A DNA stretch of 25,436 nt from a virus. Under the pieces are notes generated by a model. The model ran no database searches. It saw only the letters and a program-made list of their open reading frames with translations, and was not told where the DNA came from. Made by a program: the position numbers and the translations under genes. Positions 20,973-25,436 of the stretch are shown in pieces (the first letter of the stretch is position 1; every line of letters starts with the position of its first letter). The stretch is from IMG/VR virus record IMGVR_UViG_3300048591_000144, positions 1 to 25,436 of that record; one strand, given 5' to 3'.

Positions 20973-21566
20973 TCACTCCTTCGCCGCGAGCGCGGCACGG
21001 TCGATGCGTTCGATCTCGGCGAGGATCAGCGCAGCAGCCTTGACGAGATCGCGGCGCGGGTCGCTCGGCTTCCACCATTCGTCGGCCCACGGCCAGAAGC
21101 GCAACTGTGCAATGTCATTGCCCTTTACGCCGACTGCCGACAGCGCGTAACAGGCGGCGGCCCGCGCCATTTCGCCCTCGTCATACTCGTCGTCGTGCGC
21201 GGGCGTATACCCTTCGCTTTCGATCTGGCGGCGGCGTTCGGCGAGAACGTCGCGGGCGGCTTGCGCCTCGGTCGGCTCGCTCTGCGGCTGCGCTGCGGGC
21301 TGTGGGGCGGGCGGATGCGTGAATAGCGGAGTAGGCGTCACCATGCTCTCCGTCAGTTCATCGAAGTAGTCAGCAGGGCGCACGAACGACAGGCCGCTTC
21401 CGTAGCGGCGAGGGAACATCCACGCTACCGGCTCCGGTGCCTCTGCCCGCCCCCGCGCAAGCTGTGCGGCGGTGCTGGCGTCTGCGGACTGTTGCTTGAA
21501 GCCGGCGCGTTCAAGAGCCGATGCGCTCTCTTCGAGCCGCTTGGCGAGGGCTTGGTAGTCGGTCAT
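20973..21566 (-). CDS. Early phage protein with Ea22-like C-terminal domain
   Basis: 197 residues from ATG 21566 (upstream extension of the frame overlaps other genes). N-terminal helix (LAKRLEESASALERAG), then a middle patch (EPVAWMFPRRYGSGLSFVRPADYFDEL) similar to a unit seen in Ea22-type phage proteins, a Pro/Ala-rich spacer and a conserved end: RDVLAERRRQIESEG, YTPAHDDEYDEGEMARAAACYAL, then FWPWADEWWKPSDPRRDLVKAAALILAEIERIDR. The end domain recurs alone in many phage early regions; its biochemical role is unknown. Its last codons (AAG GAG TGA) double as ribosome-binding site for the next gene. Confidence 0.75.
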   Translation of the reverse strand: MTDYQALAKRLEESASALERAGFKQQSADASTAAQLARGRAEAPEPVAWMFPRRYGSGLSFVRPADYFDELTESMVTPTPLFTHPPAPQPAAQPQSEPTEAQAARDVLAERRRQIESEGYTPAHDDEYDEGEMARAAACYALSAVGVKGNDIAQLRFWPWADEWWKPSDPRRDLVKAAALILAEIERIDRAALAAKE

Positions 21567-21760
21567 TTCGACATCCACCTTCCGGTGTGAATGTTGAAAT
21601 CTCGCAGCGCACGCTTGAGCTTCGCGAGGCGGTAGCCAGATACGGAACGCAGTGAATCTTCGAGCAGATCGGCCATCGCGTTCGCGTGCTGATCGACGGC
21701 TCGCCGCGCATCCCTTGCCTGCGCCATCGCGTTCCTGATTTCGTCGAATGCGTTCTGCAT
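21563..21760 (-). CDS. Small early protein, unknown
   Basis: 65 residues from ATG 21760, preceded by GGGAGGAtctg and overlapping the upstream stop by one base. Helical (FDEIRNAMAQARDARRAVDQHANAMADLLED) then basic (YRLAKLKRALRDFNIHTGRW), so it may bind DNA or a partner. No family recognised. Confidence 0.6.
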   Translation of the reverse strand: MQNAFDEIRNAMAQARDARRAVDQHANAMADLLEDSLRSVSGYRLAKLKRALRDFNIHTGRWMSK

Positions 21761-22092
21761 CAGATCCTCCCTCCCCATGCCAGCCGATCGCCATAGCGAC
21801 TCGGCAGGTGCTTCGTACAAGAACCCTCCCGCCTCACCACGCGCGGCGGGACGTACCGCCCCTGCAACGACAGCATCGGCGCGGTAGACGGCGCGCCGAG
21901 CACGCCCTCGAGCGCGAGGATCAGGTTCTCGCGCGTCAGGTTGAAGGCGCCGATTGCGATGTCGTTGGCGTCTCCGCACAAGTCGATCGCGACCATGACG
22001 ACCTGCACCGGGCGACCGGTCGAGTTGCTCAACTGGTTGCCGGCGATGATCGCCATGCCGGGCACGAGATCCTTGACGGTGACGGCGCTCAT
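21760..22092 (-). CDS. Early protein, unknown
   Basis: 110 residues, ATG 22092 in an ATGA overlap with the upstream gene. N-terminal ~65 residues are beta-rich (VTVKDLVPGMAIIAGNQL, then VQVVMVAIDL and IAIGAFNL); the C-terminal part (REGSCTKHLPSRYGDRLAWGG) is basic. The first part could be a small barrel such as a DNA-binding OB-like or translation-related fold, but I see no decisive motif. Confidence 0.5.
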   Translation of the reverse strand: MSAVTVKDLVPGMAIIAGNQLSNSTGRPVQVVMVAIDLCGDANDIAIGAFNLTRENLILALEGVLGAPSTAPMLSLQGRYVPPRVVRREGSCTKHLPSRYGDRLAWGGRI

Positions 22093-22622
22093 GCCGCGAT
22101 CCTTTCGCTCTCGGCCTGGGGCGGCGTCAGCGTGATCGTCGTCTCGCGCTTAACCATCCGCGAGAGCCGGCCCGCGGCCTTCTCGTCGACGTCGGAGTGC
22201 GAGACGCGGAACGTGAGCGTCACCGAGCCGCCCTCGTGCGGGTTGATCTTCACGTCGTTGACCTTGCAATCGCCGAGCTCGATCGCCGACTTCCCGCCGA
22301 GCCCGTAGTCGACGGTGAGCAGGTAGCCGGCGCCCTCGTAGTCGATCTCGAAGGGACCGCGCAGCTTCGGGTTTCGCAGATTCGGCAGATCCGAGACCGG
22401 CTCGACGGCGTCGAGCTCGCCCTGCTCGGGCTGGGCCTGCTGCGGCTGCTCGCTCTTCCAGTACAGCGCGGCGCGCAGCTGCGAGCCGAACTCGGAGAGC
22501 ACGTCGTTCGGCACCTTCACTTCGAACCGGATGTCGCAGGCGGGCACCTCTTCCTTGCCGTGGGTTTCGCTGCGGGCGTTGTACGAAGCGATCTTCGCGG
22601 TCGTCTTCTCGAGGGAGAACAT
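22089..22622 (-). CDS. Conserved early phage protein beside RecT/YqaJ, unknown
   Basis: 177 residues, ATG 22622, AGGAG 9 nt upstream. Sequence pattern EKTTAKIASYNARSETHG, then VPACDIRFEVKVPNDVLSEF, QGELDAVEPVSDLPNLR and a core DYEGAGYLLTVDYGLGGKS, then VNDVKINPHEGGSVTLTF. I recognise the pattern as a family found in the recombination block of many temperate phages; it has no assigned function. It is mostly beta-sheet with few helices. The acidic, charged surface and its place within the recT operon make an ssDNA-linked or RecT-accessory role an untested inference. Confidence 0.7.
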   Translation of the reverse strand: MFSLEKTTAKIASYNARSETHGKEEVPACDIRFEVKVPNDVLSEFGSQLRAALYWKSEQPQQAQPEQGELDAVEPVSDLPNLRNPKLRGPFEIDYEGAGYLLTVDYGLGGKSAIELGDCKVNDVKINPHEGGSVTLTFRVSHSDVDEKAAGRLSRMVKRETTITLTPPQAESERIAA

Positions 22623-22646
22623 CGGGCGGGGCTCCTGGTGGTGGGG

Positions 22647-22898
22647 TCAGTACGATCCGTACTCGTCGCCTTGCGCTGCCTTCCAGCGCTCTTCGGCGGC
22701 GGCGTCGCCTATCGCGTGGCGCGCGTCGCGCTCGATCTCGCGGATCTCGGCGTTGTGCGCCCGGCGCATCTGGGCAATCTGCGCGTGCAGGCGCTCGATC
22801 TCGGCCGCGGCCTCGTCGCACAGCGCCGGGTCGATGCTGTGCATGCTGTGACGGCAGCGGGCGGCAGACTCGCGCAGCTTCTCGGCCAGCGTGCTCAC
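22647..22898 (-). CDS. Small helical early protein, unknown
   Basis: 83 residues from GTG 22898, in a GTGA overlap with the upstream gene; the longer frame starting at 23078 is only an Arg-rich shadow of that gene. Nearly all helix: AEKLRESAARCRHSM, then EAAAEIERLHAQIAQMRRA and EIREIERDARHAIGDAAAEERW, a likely coiled-coil dimer. No known family. Confidence 0.6.
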   Translation of the reverse strand: MSTLAEKLRESAARCRHSMHSIDPALCDEAAAEIERLHAQIAQMRRAHNAEIREIERDARHAIGDAAAEERWKAAQGDEYGSY

Positions 22899-23125
22899 GC
22901 CTCGACCTCGCGCGGTTCGTCGTCGAGCTCGAGCTCCGGCTCGTCGTCGGTGTCGAGCACCTTCGCGCCAGTGGTCAGCAGCTCGATCAGCGTCTCCTGC
23001 CCGGCGACGGCCGCGCGGTACTCGCTCTTCACGACGTGGCGGATCGCCTGCGCCTGGTTGTGCGCGCGGACGAGCCATTCGTCGCCGGTGCGGGCCGATG
23101 AGACACGGTAGATGCGGCGGCTCAC
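22895..23125 (-). CDS. Small conserved phage protein, unknown
   Basis: 76 residues, ATG 23125 in an ATGA overlap with the upstream gene. N-terminal 45 residues (RRIYRVSSARTGDEWLVRAHNQAQAIRHVVKSEY) follow a short pattern often seen in phage early proteins ('Y.V......RLVRA.S.AQA..HVA...'), with an acidic C-terminal tail (DDEPELELDDEPREVEA). A small regulator or a DNA-mimic-like tail is imaginable; nothing more can be supported. Confidence 0.65.
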   Translation of the reverse strand: MSRRIYRVSSARTGDEWLVRAHNQAQAIRHVVKSEYRAAVAGQETLIELLTTGAKVLDTDDEPELELDDEPREVEA

Positions 23126-23460
23126 TCGACGACCTCGACTTCCAGAAGATCGACGTTCGCCTCGAAGCCGAGCGTGCGCAGCTCGTCGACCTTGCGCTGC
23201 GCCTCGTCAGGCTCTTCGAAGTCGAGCGGCTGCATCCGCACGTCCTCGCGCTCGGCGGTGACCCGGTGCACGCGCTTCACCTCGGGCGGCGCCGGCACGA
23301 GCACGAGAAACTGCGAGTAGTAGTCCTGCCCGATCTTCAGCGTCGAGCCGTTCTCGTCGGTGAGCGTGAGCGAGTGCAGCTTGCCGTCGACGAACTCGGC
23401 GTCCGCCTTGATGCCCTGCAGCTTGATCTCGCTCGGGCTCTTGACCTTGACCATCTTCAT
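23122..23460 (-). CDS. Early protein, unknown
   Basis: 112 residues, ATG 23460 seven nt after AGGAG. Beta-rich first half (VKVKSPSEIKLQGIKADAEFVDGKLHSLTLTDENGSTLKIG), with a YYSQFLVLVPAPPEVKRVHRVTAE strand-turn section and a helical end (PDEAQRKVDELRTLGFEANVDLLEV). Could be a two-domain small protein. No known family. Confidence 0.55.
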   Translation of the reverse strand: MKMVKVKSPSEIKLQGIKADAEFVDGKLHSLTLTDENGSTLKIGQDYYSQFLVLVPAPPEVKRVHRVTAEREDVRMQPLDFEEPDEAQRKVDELRTLGFEANVDLLEVEVVE

Positions 23461-23493
23461 TGCCGTGCTCCTGTTCGTTGTGGTGGAGGAGAA

Positions 23494-23507
23494 GGCCGCT
23501 CTCGGCC
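23494..23507. other. Small hairpin between two early genes
   Basis: GGCCG (23494-23498) and CGGCC (23503-23507) with a 4-nt loop in the 93-bp gap 23461-23553. On the minus strand TTCTCCTCC follows, so a weak terminator or RNA pause signal is possible. Nothing else was found in the gap. Confidence 0.35.
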
Positions 23508-23553
23508 GGTCACGCCTGGTCGGAGGAGGAGCCCGCGGCGTTCCGGGCGGTGG

Positions 23554-23673
23554 TCATTTCTTCGGTTGGATGCGAAGCAGCCGCCACAGCAGCGTCTCGA
23601 ATCGCGTGAGAAACCGCGCGCTCCCGCCGTCGTCCACCAACAGGAATCCGTCTCGCTTCTTGTGGACCCGCAC
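23554..23673 (-). CDS. 39-residue early protein, unknown
   Basis: GTG at 23673, 5 nt after AAGGAG (the last codons of recT) and 2 nt after the recT stop; a GTG at 23679 in the same frame is less well spaced. The product is basic with a small core (GFLLVDDGGSARFLTRF, then WRLLRIQPKK). Too short for common gene-length cut-offs, but well placed and ribosome-bound by sequence. Confidence 0.5.
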   Translation of the reverse strand: MRVHKKRDGFLLVDDGGSARFLTRFETLLWRLLRIQPKK

Positions 23674-23675
23674 GC

Positions 23676-24728
23676 TCACTCCTTCGCCTTGAGCGCCTTG
23701 CGCAGCCGCCCGAACTCGTTGCTCGCGTCGGGCTGCTGGTCGGCGGGCAGTGTCTGGATGAGGTCGCCGAGAGCGTCGAGGTCGTCGAGGCTCTTCGCGG
23801 ACTGGAAGCGCTCCATCAGCTGCGCGAAGGTGATGCGCGGCGCGACGTCGGCGTCGCCCTGCGTCGCCTGCTCGAGCCCCGCGGCCTGCTCGGCGTCGAT
23901 GTTGGGGGGCGGCGCGTCGTGCTCGATCTCGGCGTGCTCGCCGACGATCGTGAACTCGCCGTCGATCGTGTCGAGCTGCTGATCCTTGTCGGCCGCGGCC
24001 ATGCCGTCGAGCGCCACCGCCGTCTGGAACTCGACCGACAGCGGCAGGTACTTCGCCAGGCGCCGGATGACGGTCTTGCGGCCCATCTCGGTGAAGTGGT
24101 CGTGCCAGGGGCCGTACTTCCCCTTGCTCTGCGTCGCGGCCATGATCTCGCGCACCTGGTGCACGCTCATGAACTCGAAGGCGTGCCCGCCGCCCTGCAG
24201 CTTCGCCACCGCGTAGAAGCCGATCACCTCGCCGCGCTCGCCCATCGAGGGCGAGTGATTCAGCCTTTCATCGAGCCCGTAGACCAGTTCGAAGTGGTCG
24301 TTCGTGCAGACTTCGTGCGCGGCGATGCTGGCGATCTGCCCCGAGCGGCGCGCGAGGTCGATCAATCCCTTGTAGCCGATGACGACCTGCACGCTCTTGA
24401 CCCAGCGCTCTCGGCCCTGCGCATCCTTGCGCTTCGTGTTGAACGGCACGAGGTAGGCGTGTCCGAGCACGGTGTTCGGCTCGAGGCCCATCTGCGCGCA
24501 CTGGCCGATCGCGCCGATGAGCGAGGGGATGTCGCACTCAGCCAGCGCCGGCGTCGTCGTGGCGGCGATCTGCGCCACCTTGAGCAGGCGCTCGGCGTTA
24601 AGGTGCTTCGGCAGCATCTTCGCGATCTCGCCGCGACGCTGATTCAGCAGGTGCGCGATCTTCTCCTTCGGCTTCATTTCGGCGACGGCGGTGCCGCTGG
24701 TAACGGCGCGGAGGGCTTGATTCGACAT
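23676..24728 (-). CDS. recT: RecT-family single-strand annealing protein
   Basis: 350 residues, ATG 24728 with AGGAG upstream. The RecT pattern is complete: PKEKIAHLLNQRRGEIAKMLPKHL near the N-terminus, then CDIPSLIGAIGQCAQMGLEPN, GHAYLVPFNTK, VQVVIGYKGLIDLARRSG, GFYAVAKLQGGGHAFEFMS and GPWHDHFTEMGRKTVIRRLAKYLPLS (about residue 200-230). The C-terminal third is acidic and less conserved. It binds the ssDNA made by the YqaJ exonuclease encoded 19 nt upstream and pairs it with complementary strands. Likely used for phage recombination or replication repair. Confidence 0.96.
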   Translation of the reverse strand: MSNQALRAVTSGTAVAEMKPKEKIAHLLNQRRGEIAKMLPKHLNAERLLKVAQIAATTTPALAECDIPSLIGAIGQCAQMGLEPNTVLGHAYLVPFNTKRKDAQGRERWVKSVQVVIGYKGLIDLARRSGQIASIAAHEVCTNDHFELVYGLDERLNHSPSMGERGEVIGFYAVAKLQGGGHAFEFMSVHQVREIMAATQSKGKYGPWHDHFTEMGRKTVIRRLAKYLPLSVEFQTAVALDGMAAADKDQQLDTIDGEFTIVGEHAEIEHDAPPPNIDAEQAAGLEQATQGDADVAPRITFAQLMERFQSAKSLDDLDALGDLIQTLPADQQPDASNEFGRLRKALKAKE

Positions 24729-24747
24729 GGTTGCTCCTCGGTAGGGG

Positions 24748-25436
24748 TCAGCGAATGCGGAAGACGCGCGACTCGCTCGCGGTCTTGAACTGCTCGAACA
24801 GGTCCGGGTGCGCGGCTTTCAGCGCCGACTGGTCAAGGCGGTTGCTCGTCTGCGACTTCCACGTGATCGCCGGCTTGCCGTTGATCGTCACGCTCGCGGC
24901 GTCGCGCATGAACAGCTGAATCGCTTCCTTCTCGTCGCCGATCGCGCGCTCGAGATCCTTCGCCCGGTGCGTCAGGTCGACCAGGCGCGCGATGCGCTCG
25001 ACGATCTCAGGCGTCGCCTCGATCGCGTTGCCGGCGTCACGCCGGTAGAGCACGCGCAGGTCTTCGACGTTGGCCGGCGGGGGCGGCGTGCGTGTGAGCA
25101 CGTGCTCCTGCCAGAACTCGATTTCGCGCTTTCGCAGCGTCGCGATGATTTCCTCGTCGCGCTCGACGCGGTACACGCGCACGTCGTCGAAGCCGATCAT
25201 CGCGAGCACGTAGCAGAGGTCGCGGGCCCGCACCATCAGCCCGTGCTGCGCCTGCGCGGTCACGTACACCGGGCAGTCGTCGGCGCCTTCCTCGCCCCAA
25301 TCGCGCGCGGCCAGCGGGTGCACCGTCTTGATCTCGACGTTCTCGCCGCCGGCCGTCTCCGCGTCGATCTCGGCCTTGATGAACGGGTGCTCGCGATCGG
25401 TGTATCGCTCGTTGACCGTCACCAGCTGCAGGCCAG
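24748..25436 (-). CDS. YqaJ-type viral recombinase exonuclease, C-terminal part
   Basis: The frame is open past the right window edge (the visible codons read through to 25436), so the N-terminus is missing. The nuclease core is visible: HPFIKAEID, then VEIKT with the Glu-x-Lys pair of PD-(D/E)XK enzymes (as in lambda exonuclease), then CPVYVTAQAQHGL with the downstream Gln. The C-terminal ~100 residues form helices (EIVERIARLVDLTHRAKDLER) and an end (KPAITWKSQTSNRLDQSAL) typical of YqaJ proteins. It resects dsDNA 5' to 3' to load RecT. Confidence 0.92.
   Translation of the reverse strand, partial: GLQLVTVNERYTDREHPFIKAEIDAETAGGENVEIKTVHPLAARDWGEEGADDCPVYVTAQAQHGLMVRARDLCYVLAMIGFDDVRVYRVERDEEIIATLRKREIEFWQEHVLTRTPPPPANVEDLRVLYRRDAGNAIEATPEIVERIARLVDLTHRAKDLERAIGDEKEAIQLFMRDAASVTINGKPAITWKSQTSNRLDQSALKAAHPDLFEQFKTASESRVFRIR

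Noticed and set aside
22197-24788. Several long plus-strand open frames over the recombination operon
   Set aside because: They are rich in Arg, Ala, Leu and Val from the reverse reading of GC-rich genes, lack ribosome-binding sites and motifs, and oppose RecT and other supported genes.

Overview
The window is a contiguous 25.4-kb piece of a temperate, tailed bacteriophage genome with a siphovirus-type (long, non-contractile) tail. GC content is high, roughly two thirds by eye, and gene order is tightly packed. The high GC, the gene-transfer-agent-like tail-tip genes, the RecT/YqaJ recombination pair and a CAU-anticodon tRNA attachment segment suggest a phage of a GC-rich proteobacterium (Burkholderiales- or Xanthomonadales-like). 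The host itself cannot be read from the sequence.

Layout, left to right. (1) 1-3401, plus strand: head-tail joining genes (gp6-like connector, head-tail adaptor, HK97 gp10-like protein, DUF3168 tail completion protein). Interleaved with them are three glycan- or small-molecule-modifying enzymes: an MptE/sialyltransferase-like protein cut by the window edge, a GT9-like glycosyltransferase and a class I methyltransferase. Two terminator-like hairpins follow. (2) 3469-13660, plus: tail tube protein, a G/G-T tail chaperone pair made by -1 frameshifting at GGGAAAC, tape measure, the DUF2460 / DUF2163 / NlpC-P60 / tail-hub series, and two fibre or accessory proteins, closed by an intrinsic terminator. 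(3) 13729-15494, plus: lysis cassette with two holin-like membrane proteins, an Amidase_3 endolysin, a 22-residue membrane peptide and an overlapping Rz/Rz1-type spanin pair. (4) 15491-18428, plus: a large coiled-coil/Pro-Asp-Glu-linker/propeller-like protein, a 33-residue membrane peptide and two small unknown proteins.

(5) 18429-18718: a gene-free 290-bp region that looks like a complete attP. It holds a 19-bp perfect direct repeat at both ends, four tandem 9-bp repeats, a perfect match to the IHF consensus and the 5' half of a tRNA(CAU). (6) 25436-18719, minus strand: the early/recombination operon, read from the right edge towards attP: YqaJ-type exonuclease (partial), RecT annealase, a run of small phage proteins mostly of unknown function, an excisionase-like HTH protein and a tyrosine integrase whose start lies inside the excisionase gene.

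The late operon and the recombination operon converge on attP. Because lysis/late genes, attP and int are contiguous, the sequence represents the non-integrated form (virion, circular or episomal) or a tandem-lysogen junction, not a single prophage. Most adjacent genes share ATGA, GTGA or TGATG overlaps, which suggests translational coupling through both operons. Terminase, portal and capsid genes, the repressor and the replication genes are not in the window.
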